Origin: Aquatica leii
Lineage: Eukaryota > Arthropoda > Insecta > Coleoptera > Lampyridae
Assembly: GCA_035610365.1 (NCBI GenBank)
Contig: CM069433.1
Span: 170,268,882 to 170,332,881, forward strand
Length of the DNA: 64,000 bases
Reading direction: 5' to 3'
Every line of letters begins with the position of its first letter. Position 1 is the stretch's first letter. The notes under the pieces were generated by a model, which was not told the DNA's origin, did not search any database, and saw nothing but the letters and a program-made list of their open reading frames with translations. A program made the position numbers and the translations under genes. Shown here one piece after another: positions 11,040-22,880 of this stretch.

Positions 11040-11195
11040 GAGAGTAAATTGACGAGACATTGTGTTTATAGTTTACTCAACAACGCGACCGTGGTATTTC
11101 AATCTCAGGCCTTATATTACAGCAAAAAGCAATTGAAATCGGTGAAAATCTTCTCGTAACCGAAGCTTCTGATGATACATTTATAGCAAGCGACG
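11040..11195 (+). pseudogene. Tigger/pogo transposase, 5' fragment
   Basis: The + strand reads RGISISGLILQQKAIEIGEN and then FIASD up to 11195. This is the junction between the CENP-B-like DNA-binding region and the start of the DDE domain in Tigger/pogo transposases. The gene is interrupted at 11195 by the Transib insertion and resumes at 13034-13039 with GWLSR. The two halves join in frame across a single copy of the CGACG target, so the insertion is precise. Confidence 0.72.
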
Positions 11196-13033
11196 CACAG
11201 TGGGAGAATGAGCAATTCTAAGAATTAATAATTCATTTTTATGACTATCGCCAATTGTGTTTGTTTTCTTTTTAAACAACAAAAAGATAATAGAGTTACA
11301 TTGTTTCGTTAGTAAAAAAGTGATTAGCATGTCTAGTGTTGAATGACACATCGTCAAACTTAAGTGATATATTAATGTTTCTTTACAAGTTTGTCAGTCA
11401 ATTTTTGTTCGTCAAACTAAAATAATTACTACGAAAATTCAAAGCAGGATACAATTCATCTATCAAGTGTTCCTTGTACCTTAAGGTACGTACTAATTTT
11501 GCAATGTATAGCTTTGTTAAAATACTTACTCATATTGTACAAAATAAGTACTTCATTTCCAATAGTAAAAAATGTGTAATTTTTATATTATAATCAATTC
11601 TACGAAACCTAAACTACAAAAATTCATGAAATGCCGGCCAGTTGTTACTATGGTCTTTTAATATAGACCATTGGCTTTCCAGTTCAAGTAAAACAAATTG
11701 CACCTTTTTGCTTTTTAACTGTGTACAATTTTTTTCAGAAAACATGTCGGTATCTTACAGAGAACTGTTCGGAGTTTGGCGTAGAGTAAATGCAACGACA
11801 AAAAAACGAGTGCAGTTATTGATTGTGTTTTTATAAAAATGGATTTATCCAATAGTGATAATTAAAGACTGTGTCAAAAAACCAAGCAAATTTTGCAAAC
11901 TTTTATAAGTAGATTAAGTCAACTGGTTAAAAGCCAAAAGCAGTTTACAAAAATTTAAAGTGCAAAATGAATAATGACTGGCAAAAGATATTATTTTGCC
12001 AACCTTTGCATCGACAATCATTTTACCGGAACCAAAAGCATCAGACATACCAGGACCACCAACACGAAAACCTGGACGCCATTTGAAAATGTTTTCTGAA
12101 GTAAGTGATCAATCTAAACGAAGATTTCTTTCTTGTTGGAAAAGGTCTCTCATAAGGAGTAGCAAGTTTACATAAATCTAGCAAAAAAAAAGCTGCTAAG
12201 ATTTTGAGCAAACTGGAATCCACACCAAAAGGAGCGTCCAAAATTAAGAAAGCTTTCCATTCTCTTGCAAAATGCATAATACTGTACACACAGAAAAAGC
12301 ATTGACTTTATACATAGACGGGAATTACATAAAAAATTCTTACATGTTGATGCAGTCTGGCGCTAAACTTAGAAATGCCAATATATATACGTCATATGAC
12401 ACGTTGAAAATTGCGAAGCAAAATTGCTACCCTAATGAAAACTGCATAACAGTCACTGATATGTCAGCTGAAGTAAGGTTACAAAGTCTCGTTGATCACA
12501 CTGTTTAGAGACTCATAAAAGCTTAAAAAGATGTGGATCACATAGTCGCCACTTCTTAAGATTTTTCAGTTATATACGAATGGGGCTGCGATAAAAGTGC
12601 AAACCACTCTACGTATAAACAGCAGCTTATTTTACAGGCCAAAGAAGACAAACACAATGATTGATGGCAAAACCTTTTCTGTTATCGTAGAATCATCATC
12701 ACAAAATTGTGGAATTTGTGGAGCAACACCAAAAATGAGGAATAATTTAGAAAGTCTTATAAATTGTCAACCGGATGAGACTATGTAGTCATGACCTTTC
12801 TACATTACATGTGTGGATACAGTGTTTTGAGTGTGTAGGTACTGCACATTTCGTATCGTTTTACTGTTATGAAGTGGTACATTTGTGGTCAAACTGAACT
12901 GAACTTTAGTTTTTTGTATTACAATTATATTATAACAAATTATAAGAAGATTAATGAAGTATTTGTCATCAAAAACATTGTTTTTGCAAACTCGTAATTA
13001 ATATTTTCTAAAATTGAGATTTCTCCCACTGTG
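11196..13033 (+). mobile_element. Transib transposon, 1838 bp, internally deleted
   Basis: The element begins CACAGTGGGAGAA and ends with the exact inverse TTCTCCCACTGTG. It is flanked on both sides by CGACG (11191-11195 and 13034-13038), a 5-bp GC-rich duplication as expected for Transib. The inner ends stay similar for about 30 bp. The terminal CACAGTG heptamer is the same word as the V(D)J recombination signal heptamer, consistent with the known kinship of Transib transposase and RAG1. Inside lie pieces of a Transib transposase (see next feature). At 1.8 kb it is well short of autonomous copies of about 3 kb. It lacks the C-terminal third of the enzyme, so it is non-autonomous. Confidence 0.9.
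12000..12790 (+). pseudogene. Transib transposase fragments
   Basis: Three + strand blocks are recognisable. The first, about 12040-12120, has GPPTRKPGRHLKMFSEVSDQ followed by SKRR, the N-terminal GRP..F-like motif. The second, 12287-12508, has EKALTLYIDGNYIKNSYM, then LRNANIYTSYD, CYPNENCITVTD and AEVRLQSLVDHTV. The third, 12578-12790, has YEWGCDKSANHSTYKQ, TMIDGKTF and CGICGATPKMRNN. WGCD and MIDGK are the neighbourhoods of the first two catalytic Asp residues. In-frame stops and a frame jump occur at 12506-12660, with sequence missing between YKQQL and TMIDGK. The region holding the catalytic Glu is absent. The transposase is therefore inactive. Confidence 0.85.
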
Positions 13034-13390
13034 CGACGGCTGGTTATCGAGATAGAAAAACCGCCACGACGTACGTTAACTAAATATTTGCGGTAAAAAA
13101 TTGTGTGCTAATCAAACCGAAGTTGAAAATTGTAAACAAAAGTTTAAGCAACTCATAGAAGTATAGGAATATACGCCAGATCAAATTTATAATAGTGACG
13201 AAACTGGTCTCTATTACAAAATGTTACCAAAGAAAACTTTAGCTGGAAGAAATGAACGCGTTGCGGCCGGCTACAAAAAAAATAAGGACCGGGCAACAAT
13301 TCTTGCCTGTTTAATGTGCATTAGCAAATCCGCAAAGCCAAGAGCAGAAGGGTAGACATTGGTAAAAGACTCATGGATTGTTTAAAAATA
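13034..13390 (+). pseudogene. Tigger/pogo transposase, 3' fragment
   Basis: Resumes after the Transib insertion with GWLSR, then, past stops, YTPDQIYNSDETGLYYKMLP, TLAGRNERVAAGYKKNKDRA and TILACLMCISKSAKPR. NSDETGL carries the first catalytic Asp of the Tigger/pogo DDE domain. The second and third acidic residues are not found downstream. Several in-frame stops show long-standing decay. It is the second half of the gene that starts near 11040. Confidence 0.82.
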
Positions 13391-15120
13391 ATAAATATAA
13401 AGAGGTAACGTTAAAGTAATCCATTCTTAAAGTGGAATATATAGATATAAAATTGAATTATTAGACTCAAAGTCTTTTCCACAAAATATTATATTTTAAT
13501 TTATTTTATCTTAAACATGTTTCGACATTATAAAATGTCGAAAGTTAGATTTGAATAAAATTAAATTTACGTGTAATTATAAGTAATCAATTTAATACTA
13601 TTCGATCTCAATTAGATCAAATTTTTGCAGTTTGATTGAATTATTGTTTTTGCGAATTATTTTTATGATAAAACATTTATCTTTTTTGTAGCATTAAGTT
13701 TAGTGATTCTTTTGCAGGTATATTCGGGGTAATATAAGCTTATATAACTCGTCGTACCCTATAGATTTAACTGCGTTAATTTTATATTTTCTGAACTCGA
13801 GGTTTTGCGAGTTGTAATTATTATAGCGATATATTTGGCTGCCTGGATTTGATTTGAATTATCTAATTTTTTGTTATAACTACGAATTTTTATTTAGGTG
13901 TTATAGTTTGGTTATTACAATTTTCGTTATTTATGTTTGACTCAAGTTTTGTTGAATTCTTTATTTATTTTAAGCACAATACTAATTTTTTTTTAATAGT
14001 TGTTTGACTGAGTTTTTTTTTTTGTTATTTATCTACTGGGTATACTGATATATATATATATATATATTTAAACTTCAAGTGTCTTTTTTTATTCTTCTTA
14101 CCAACGATTTTCCTGTTTTTTTATAACACACCCTTGGTGTGGTGGTTAGAGTTGTTAATTGAAAACAGGTGGCGCTTTATTGGTTGTTTCACGTTAAATT
14201 TAACGCAGGCCGTCTTCACTTGGCTTAGTCGGACCTCTATCCACTGCTTTACCAAGTTGGAGCTGAGTAAAGATATGAAAAGCACGAATAAAAGGTAGGT
14301 TGTTTGTTGTTTTATAAAATTATATATAAGCGTCGCACAACATATGTTATTAAATTTTATTAAAAATCAATACTTAAATAACTACTTTTTTGTAGGCCAC
14401 GGCTTCACCTCGGTCTACAAATAAGCTCATACTCGCAAAATAGCAATTTCTGGACTAGTGATACAAACAACTATTGTGTCACTTTTTGTAAAATTACATT
14501 ATTTAAAAAAAAAAATTGAAATCACCAAAAATATATCAAATTTGTCCACTAACTTTAAAATCGTTCTTTTTTCAATTTTAACTGAATTTCAAGATTTTTT
14601 CAATGACTTTTCTACTTGTCGCATACTCGTTCTAATATAATAATTGATTTTGAACATTTAGTTGTATTTGTGTATACTTGTTTTCATTTTGCTGCCCTAC
14701 AGCTTTTTTCGTCTATTACGTAACTTTGTATTGTTGATAAACAACAAATCCAAGAACGTTTTTCTTGGAAAAATACGGCGTTGTTATTACTGAACTATAA
14801 AAAATACATCAATATTTATTTATTGATTAAAATTAGTTTATTTTTTGTAGATGAATTAAAATACACTATTGATATAAAAACGTTTACATTACTGCAATTA
14901 ATATAGTTAATAATTAATATTTTAATACAATTTGCAATGATAATTATTGTTTGCTAGAAGTTATTTGATGTAACAAGTTAACATAATTACATATTATGTA
15001 CTATCTTTGCTAATACTAAAACATAATTGATTTGTAGTGAAGTGTGATGGCAACATAATATTCATAAAATGTTAAACAAAATTTGTTTGATTGTGATGAA
15101 CGCTTAATTTTGATTACTTG
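13390..15120. other. Non-coding AT-rich region upstream of Gr-A
   Basis: No gene recognised. It includes a short (AT)n run, a GC-richer patch at 14130-14280 with no open frame and no complete tRNA A/B boxes, and a 60-codon frame (14458-14640) without any domain. The last few hundred bases are the probable 5' flank of Gr-A. Confidence 0.45.
14048..14067. repeat. (AT)n microsatellite
   Basis: About ten uninterrupted AT dinucleotides. Confidence 0.9.
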
Positions 15121-15178
15121 AATATTGATACTTATTTTATTGATTATATCAATCACCTATTACATAATTTCAATTAAA

Positions 15179-16069
15179 ATGGTCTGTACATCTAATACAA
15201 ATGTGGATATTTTCTATGTTTTACAACCGTTAGGGATTTATTCTATGTTTTTTGGGCTTGTTATAACAAAATCTAATAAAAACTCAATAAACAGCTACAT
15301 CAAATTGTGGAATTTGTGTTTTCTGACAGTTTTATTAATAATAAATTTGTGTCATATTTGTTTTTGCCCAAAACAGTTAAATACGGTTGAAGAAGTTTTA
15401 TACTCAATTTTGCATTTTAACTGTAATGCAGGAGTTTGTCAATACTTTTTTATAGCAACTTATTATAATCAACGCCTTTTTCAAATTGCTCAAAAAATGA
15501 TTTCAATAGATAATAGTATTATAAAGCTTACTAAGACAAAAGTGAATTATAAAAAATCTAAAAAACGGTTAATAATTATTTTAATCATGTTGTTTTTTTC
15601 GCTAATATTTAGTATTGTGCTAGACACTATTGCAGCAATTTTAAATAACGTTATAGACCAACGGAGCTTTAATTGCGATTATTACATTTTTGTAAGTGAT
15701 TTTCTCAATGTAAGTTTTGATTGCTTTTTAATATCAATGTTGTACGAAATCAAAATAAGAATGCAAATTATTCACAATTTTATCTATCATTTAAAGAATT
15801 CTCGGGTTCCTTCGCATATTTTCGTTTTTGTTGTAAAAATATTTCATCAATTACGATGTATAGGAAAAGACCTTAACATGGTTCTTCAAATATATCTTTT
15901 ATATAAATTTTTAAACTGCTGCAGTTCTACAGTATTTACAGTGTTTTGGTATAGTAAAGTTGGACAATACATTGATATGCTTATATTTATCAGCTCTTTT
16001 TATTGGGTGTTGCTTCATATTGTTGATACGATAACTGTGTTGTACCACTTTATTGCATTTGATACAAAG
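15179..16069 (+). CDS. Gustatory receptor Gr-A, first coding exon
   Basis: This 297-codon exon encodes a multi-pass membrane protein of the insect gustatory receptor type, expected in chemosensory neuron membranes as part of a ligand-gated cation channel. The ATG at 15179 begins MVCTSNTNVDIFYVLQPLGI, aligning with the other receptors here (FYVLQPLQK in Gr-B). The open frame extends 18 codons upstream but that part is not shared. About six or seven hydrophobic segments follow. It carries the family features YKKSKKRLII before the mid-protein membrane segment, a KIRMQIIHNFI loop, and FHQLRCIGKDLNMVLQIYLL. The exon ends DTK|GTAAGA, a phase-0 donor at the same position as in the other six copies. 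The last roughly 80 residues (TM7) must lie in later exons. A decayed RTE element sits in the downstream interval. Confidence 0.88.
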
Positions 16070-16119
16070 GTAAGATTTGTAATTTATTATTCATACATTT
16101 ATTATATTATAGTATGATT

Positions 16120-16595
16120 TTTTAATTATGTTATTAGAAGTTTGATCTTCTACGTATTTCAGTGTTAGGTATATGGTTCGTAATTTAAGACTTTTTCTCT
16201 CCATTGCTCTTTGCGTTACTTGGAGCCTATGTATGATGATTGGCAGCACGTATTGATTAAAGGTTTCTGCTTTTAACGTATTAGATATGTCTGCCATTAG
16301 TATGTTATTCAGTTTTCCGAACGCTGACCACGCCAATGAGACTTAGATAGAAAATCTAGGTCCGCTGTAAAGTTATTTTTTGAAATTTTGAATTTTTCTA
16401 TTGCTTTGCCTTCTAGATCTTTTTCTTGTTGTTCTTCTGTATCATTTGTTAAGTATTTTGTTTTCTGACTGTTTATTTTCATTCCTGTCTGTTTTGATAC
16501 CTCGTTCAGTTCTTCCAACATTTCTTGTAATTCTTCTTTGTTTTTTGCTATCAGTGTTATGTCATCCGCGAATCTCACATGGTTATAAATAAAAA
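16120..16595 (-). mobile_element. RTE-clade (BovB-like) RT remnant in the Gr-A intron region
   Basis: The minus strand reads YNHVRFADDITLIAKNKEEL, then KTGMKINSQKTKYL-like text (actual SKQTGMKINSQKTKYLTND) and AWSAFGKLNNILMADISNTL, ending with LQVTQRAMERKSL. FADD is the RT catalytic box and the order matches the C-terminal part of RTE-type endonuclease-reverse transcriptases. It is 5'-truncated at about 16595, frameshifted near 16330, and lies opposite in direction to Gr-A. It lies immediately downstream of the Gr-A splice donor, so it is probably intronic. Confidence 0.8.
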
Positions 16596-16679
16596 CGTCA
16601 TTTTCGCGTTTTTAAGACAATATAATAAGATTTAGGCAAAAAATGTTTCTATCGTGCAAAAAATAGTATAAGTATCACA

Positions 16680-16800
16680 AGCATTAAGGGCTCTACCGAT
16701 TTTCTAGCTTATTGAGATATATCAATGTATTTGGTAGTCTGTATACAACTTCAATTATTGCAATCTTTAATTTACTTAATGAGAATTTAATGCAACGTTA
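16680..16800 (+). other. Possible terminal exon of Gr-A (weak)
   Basis: After a pyrimidine-rich tract ending TTTTCTAG (16708) one frame reads YLVVCIQLQ (from about 16732), close to the TYhhhhhQF receptor C-terminal signature with Met in place of Thr. A stop lies just upstream in that frame. A second frame reads LLRYINVFGSLYTTSIIAIF. Neither joins Gr-A exon 1 in the required phase directly, so this is only a pointer to where the C-terminus may lie. Confidence 0.2.
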
Positions 16801-17381
16801 TTATCTGTATCATAAAAATTTAAATCTACATCTTTAGATTTAAAATGTTTTATATATAAAAAAATCATTAATTTTAGCTAATAAATTTTTTATTGTTTTA
16901 ATAAGATTAGCTCTTTCACGATTTTTATTTGAACATTAGTTACAGTACAAGTAAGCTCAAATGCTGTTAAAAATATGGTCCATATTAACAAAGCTGCTTT
17001 ACACTACTAAAAATTTATTTTTTCACAAAAACTTTGTTTTGTTTATTTATGAGTAGAGTGTACATTGTAATTGTTTTGTTACTTTTGGTAAAAACTTGTA
17101 GTTCAGTATTTTTATTTATGTTAACTATACCGTTCCATTAAAGTTTTATTACATTTAATATTTTGTGTTTATTCTATGGTTAATTACATTAAAAAAAGTC
17201 GTTTTAACGATTAATAACTGTAAGTTGTTTATACGTTTAACACCTATTTACTTTTGTCAAATGTATGATATTAATTATTTTTTTAATTTTATGAAAGCTT
17301 TTAATTACAATAATTGCAGTAATACAAGTTATTGTACAACAGTGTTTTGTGAAAAATTACAACTGTGTTTGAAATTTGAAA
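16800..17381 (+). promoter_or_regulatory. Gr-B upstream flank, shared with Gr-C
   Basis: About 340 bp upstream of Gr-B (from about 17045) align with 29810-30143 upstream of Gr-C, sharing blocks such as AAAAACTTGTA and TTAACGATTAATAA. The duplication that made the B/C pair therefore carried the 5' flank. No experimentally known element is recognised. Confidence 0.5.
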
Positions 17382-18293
17382 ATGACAGAAAGAGTTACTA
17401 AATTATCAAACAAAAATTTTTTTTACGTCCTTCAACCTTTGCAAAAAGTTTCAAAATATTTTGGATTCTTAACATGGACAGCTAATAACGTTCATACGTT
17501 GAACAAAAAATCTATACGGATATGGAAATTTTTGTTTGTTGTGTTTCTGTGCGTTGTAATTTTAACGCATTCTAATTATTATTTAAATTCGTTTAAAGAT
17601 GTAATGTCGTTCTGCGAAGATTTATTTAATTTTTTTGCATATACAGGAATATTTCAGTATTTGTACACAACAAATTATCAAGAAAAATCTATTTTTTATA
17701 TTGTTCACAGTTTATCAAAAGTGGATCAATTGATTATGCACGTAACGAAAAAACGCGTTAATTATGTATCAGCTAGAAAACGAGCTATTTTTGTAATAAA
17801 AGTTTTGCTGTCGATTATGGTTTCAAAAATTTTATTAGATGTTTTAGTTGTACACTTAGAAAAATTAGATGTTTCTTTATTTAGATGCGTTTTGTTGATG
17901 TACGTATGTAATTTTTTGAATATCTTTTTGTCTTGTTCTTTGTTTGTGTTACTGTTTCAAATTAAACAGCAATTCGAGCTTATCAACAACTTTATTATAG
18001 AAGGAACCGATTCTTTGGTGCTGTCACATTACCACATAACATTGATTTTAAAAGCACACAGAGAACTAATAAGCTTAGCAAGAAAAATTAACGATGCTTT
18101 TGCATTCTATTTTCTCTATAAAGTATGTCTATGTGAACTGTTGCTGTTATTTGCAATGTTTTCATTAAATGTGCAGATACTGAAAGAAATTCAACTATTT
18201 GTTTCTCTGCTTTTAAATTTTAGCTATTGTCTATTTTTTGTTATGGTAGACGTCCTCACTATACTGTACCATATTACAACTCTACTCAAAGTG
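17382..18293 (+). CDS. Gustatory receptor Gr-B, first coding exon
   Basis: The exon has 304 intact codons. I use the ATG at 17382 (MTERVTKLSNKNFFYVLQPL) because Gr-C has the same start; the frame opens at a second ATG two codons earlier. Hydrophobic segments lie near residues 45-62, 75-95, 137-155, 170-195, 240-262 and 268-300. Receptor-family features include NYVSARKRAIFV before a membrane segment, LLFQIKQQFELINNFI, and HYHITLILKAHRELISLARK leading into the penultimate region. It ends LLKV|GTAAGC, a phase-0 donor. It is the closest paralogue of Gr-C, with the same length and no indels. No downstream exon could be recognised before 18700. Ligand unknown. Confidence 0.9.
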
Positions 18294-19780
18294 GTAAGCA
18301 TTTATTTAAATTATTTTTATTTGATTATCACGTAATATTATTAGTACCAACGATAAATCAAGTTTACGTTATCTAAGTACTCTTTAATGGTATTTCTGAA
18401 TAATTCTATGTAACGTTGAGATGTAAAGGTTCAATTGTAAGGTATAGGACCCACGATTTTTGATTTAATAAGGCAACACCAAACATTAATACTAAACTGC
18501 ACTTGGAGATTATGAGAATGATAAAGCAAAGGATTCTGGCAACACCAATAATGCTAATTTCTTTGATTAAACATTCTGTTAGAAAAAATGGCTTTGTCAC
18601 TCTACAAAATTGGGCTCAGAATATTTGAGTTTTCTTTGACAGCGTTAACTATCCACTGACAAATTTGCACACGTTTTTTTTAGTTGCCAGGGTGTAAAGT
18701 TTGAGAAAGTCTGTTATATGTCATTATTTAGTACTTGTCAAAATCGCTGTAACGCTAATTGTAAGTAGTTTTTTTTGCAGAATTTTCCTCGTTAGTTATT
18801 TTGATAACGCTTTTAGCGAACTTGCTGGAAAATATTTATTCAATTATTACGTGGATTAAGCGTCGTCGTCACGTTATCCTTTACCTTTTTAGCGAATTTT
18901 GGAGGGACTTCCACTTTATCTCTATTCCTAGCCAGTAAGGCATCTTAAAGAACCGTTGTACATAATCTTATATACCACGCATATTTTGTTCTTAAATCAA
19001 ATAAAAAGGAAGCAGTGAACCTTACTACTTGTGACGAAGAATTTTCGGTTAGATAAGTTTTTGTGCTGCTTTTATCTTGTTTTACAATTCATTACTATAA
19101 TTGTGGATTATTGACTCGTTTTGCGACTGCATGGTAAAAGAAGTAATTGTTTAAATACTATTTAACTTTTATTAATTTCAATTACTTATAATTATTGTTA
19201 GCAATTGAATATAATTAGTTGTGTAGTGTGTTGCCTGATTGATAGAGCCTACATCGATATTATAGCTGTGATATTAGTCGACGAATCTATAATTTTTTAT
19301 TAGTCTACTTCTTTGTTTTTTTATTTTAACCCTTGTTTGTAATCTGTGTTTTGCAAAGTGTTTCTTTCAGTGATCGACAGATTTAAACAAAGTTTGTATT
19401 GGGTGTTATTTACTTGTTTTGGCGCCTTTTTAGTGTATTGTAAGATTAGCACACCGAGACTTGCAATTCGCTTGCCGAATCAAACTAAGTTAGTCGCTTG
19501 CCTACGAGAAAATTCTAGTAACACTGTATTTATAGGTTACATATTCATTTTTACGCAAAATATGAGACACAATTTCAATAGATAATGAAACGTCACAATC
19601 ACATCTGTAATTGAATTCTTCAAAATATGCGATAGCTTTTGTTTCATTTACCTCGTCAATAATGAATTGTTTTTTTAAGGGATTGTACTTGTTTTAATTA
19701 CAATTTATTCGTAGTAAAGTCGGTTAGGTGTTAAACATTTTTGACTCAAATACTGGAATACATGTCTTGTTAATGAAATT
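18294..19780. other. Downstream of Gr-B, no gene recognised
   Basis: This stretch should hold the terminal exons of Gr-B, but none is identifiable. Short frames on both strands (18406-18600 minus, 19346-19585 plus) carry no known domain. They may be transposon debris. Confidence 0.4.
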
Positions 19781-22700
19781 TTTCAATTAGTTAGATGTAA
19801 CATTTGTAATTGTTACGGTCATTTTAGTAAAGATTGTCAGAAAAAAACCATAGATAAACCGATTTGTTTCAAATGTGATTTTATTGGACATACAAATAAA
19901 TTTTGCAATAATACTAATCTATATTGTAATGATTGTAAGGTTGAAGGTCACAAAAATGGTAACATGAATTGTGAAATTTATAAATAATTAATAACTGATA
20001 TTAAAAAACAAAATAATTTAGATAAGAAAGATATTAATTTAATAAGTTAAAAAATAATGTATTTTGATAATATAAAATAAAATTTTAATTACAATGAAAT
20101 TTTTACAAATAAATTTCAATAATGATAAACAAGCCTTTGATCTTTCTTTACAAACAGGTATTAAGATGGACTGCGTTATTTTAATCATTTCTGAATTTGG
20201 TTATAATAATGATAAAAATTTACTAATGGATTTAAATAAAAAATCTGGCATCTTATTTTTTAATAATAAAATTAATATTTTGAATTATAGTATTAATAAA
20301 TTTTTTGTTTGTTTAGAGTTAAATTATTTACACATTTTTAGTTGTTATTTACCTCCAAATTTAATTTTAAAAGTTTTTGAATTTGTGTTATTATTGCAAG
20401 TGATTTTAATGCTCATTCGACATTATGGGGTTCAAAATTTAATAGTAAAAAAGGTAAAATATTAGAAGAATGGATTGCTCAATCAACTTACAAGTAACTA
20501 ATAAAAACATTAAACCAACTTATACTAAAAAAACAAAACTTCATTTATTGATTTAACAATTGTTTTGGATAATATTATAAAGAAAATTATAAATTGGAGT
20601 GTATTAGAAATTCAAAGTTTAAGTGATCACAATTATATATATTTTGAATTAAATTTTGATAATAAAATTAATTTACAAAAGGTTGATCATTTTAGTAACT
20701 ACATTTTTGATAAGAATTAATTATTAAATTATATTTATAATAATAATAATATTATTGATAATAAAAATTTGTTTATAAATTAATTAAAAATTTACACATT
20801 TTTTATAGAAAATCGATTATTAAAAAACCTTATTTTAAAAAAAATAAGTTTTGGTGGAATGGAGAAATTAAAAATGTAAGAACTTTTTGTTTTAATAAAA
20901 GAAGAATATATCAACATAAAACATAAATAAGATAATGATATGATAATATAGAAATAATTTTTAATGATTATAAAACTTCTAAAAAATTAATTATAAAAAC
21001 CATTAGGAATGAAAAAAGAAAATGTTGGAATAAACTATTAGCTAATTTAAATAATGACGTATGGGGTTTAGCTTACAAAATTTTTATAAAAAAGTTTGGA
21101 AATTTTAAACCTGTTTCAATAATGAATTCAGAACTTTAGATAAGACTATTTTAGATTTATTTCCAAAAAATAATGACAAGTTCAATATTATTTTTAAAAT
21201 ATCAAACAATTCATTTAAACTTTCAATAATTACTAGTAAAGAATTAAATTTAGCAGCATCAAACCCAATAACAAAGCTCCTGGTTTAGATAAAATTTCAT
21301 CAAAATTAATTAAAATCATTATTATTTTGTGATGCTTATAATTTTTATTTTAAAAAAGGTTTTTATCTTAAAGTTTGGGAAACGTCTAAATTAATACTTA
21401 CCAAAAAATGAACCTTTAAAATTTAGGCTTATTTGCTTATTAAATTTTGTTGGCAAACTTTTTGAAAGAATTATTTTAAATAGATTAAATAAAATTATAA
21501 AAATTTCTGACAAACAATTTGGTTTTATTAAAAATAAAAGCACAATTTCTGCATTAGAAACATACTATAATAAAATTAATGATAATTATTAAAAAATTTA
21601 AAAAAAATTTATATTATGGTTTCTTTAGATGCAAAAAATCTATTGGAATCTATAAATATTTCTACTATAATAAATGAAATAAAAAATTAAAAACTACCTA
21701 AATATTTAGAAACAATTTTAGAAAATTATTTAATTAACAGAGTAATAACATATAATTCTAATAATTTTTATAAAAAAAATTACTGTATCTAGAGATGTAC
21801 CTCAAGGTTCAGTTTTAAGCCCAACCCTTTGGAATATTGGTTTTAATGAAACTCTAAATTTAAAATTACCTTTACTATTTTAGGTTATGGTAGAAATGAG
21901 AAAACATTATTAAATAATATAATTTTTTTAAACAATTCTATAAATAAATGATTACATGATAACGGGTTACAATTAGTAACCAACAAAACTAAAGCATGTT
22001 ATATTAGCGGTAAAAAAAACGTTATATAAAAATTTTAATATTTACAATAATGAAATAAAGTATATCGTCTGATACTAAAATTTTAAGAATTTATTTTGAC
22101 AAAAAATTTTGGTTTATTTTTCATTGCATTAATTCGAAGTAAAAATGTTTTAAAAAAAAAATTTGTCTTTATTTCTTAATATTAATGGTCCAAATTATTT
22201 TAAAAGAAAATTGATAGTATCTTCAATATTAAATATTATATTGTGTGGCTCAAAAATTTGGAATAAATGTTTAAAATGGAAAGTTAGTATAAAATTTGCA
22301 GTGTATATAGAACAGTTGGAACATTAGAAATTTTAACAGTCACAAATCTAATACCACTTGATTTTTTGATTCAAGAAAGAGCAAAATTATTTGATAGAAA
22401 TGTAACTTTAGATAGATTAAGTTATATTTGGATGAATAAGAATAGTTGGACAAAAACGACATATACTCATGGTACAATAGAAAATTTGGGGAATTAGATT
22501 ATTTTTTGACTCAATATTTACCTAGTCATGGAGAAAACGGAAAATATTTAAAAAAAGATTGAATAATAATTGTATTGATTGTGGCTTACCAGACACAAAA
22601 AAACATGCTATTCATGAATGTTCACTTTAGATAAATTTCAAGTTAAAATTAGAAATTGATTTGGATGTGAATATTACTCCTGGTAACATTATCAATTTAA

Positions 22701-22880
22701 TGTTATTAAATAGTTCAAATTGGTACAAAATTTCTAGTTTCATAAAAAAAATTATTTCTACAAGAGAATTGGAAGGTAGAAAAAAACAGGGCTTGTAAAA
22801 TTATTAATTAATATTATTATGAATTATTTTGTGAGATGTTAAATGTTCAATTAAAAAATTATCTAGTTTAAGTTTCATAT
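19780..22880 (+). mobile_element. R1-clade non-LTR retrotransposon, decayed
   Basis: Reading along the + strand: ORF1 end with three zinc knuckles (19789-19985; CNICNCYGHFSKDC, CFKCDFIGHTNKFC and a third CNDC...H...C); an endonuclease start MKFLQINFNNDKQAFDLSLQ (20094); GDFNAHSTLWGSKFNSKKGK (about 20400); RT text KFRLICLLNFVGKLFERIIL (about 21420); FGFIKNKST (about 21520); DVPQGSVLSPTLWNIGFNET (about 21794); and a C-terminal IPLDFLIQERAKLFDRN (about 22350) plus FLTQYLPSHGENGKYLK. Three knuckles in ORF1 and this C-terminus are typical of the R1 clade. There are many stops and frameshifts. The YADD catalytic box between LKLPLL and LQLVTNKTKACYI has been deleted. Confidence 0.82.

Noticed and set aside
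12041..12289. Minus-strand frame within the Transib element
   Set aside because: It overlaps plus-strand transposase blocks in the expected order, so it is a shadow.
14130..14280. GC-richer patch considered as a SINE or tRNA-derived repeat
   Set aside because: A GGTGTGGTGGTTAGAG word resembles an A box, but no B box or second copy was found in the window.
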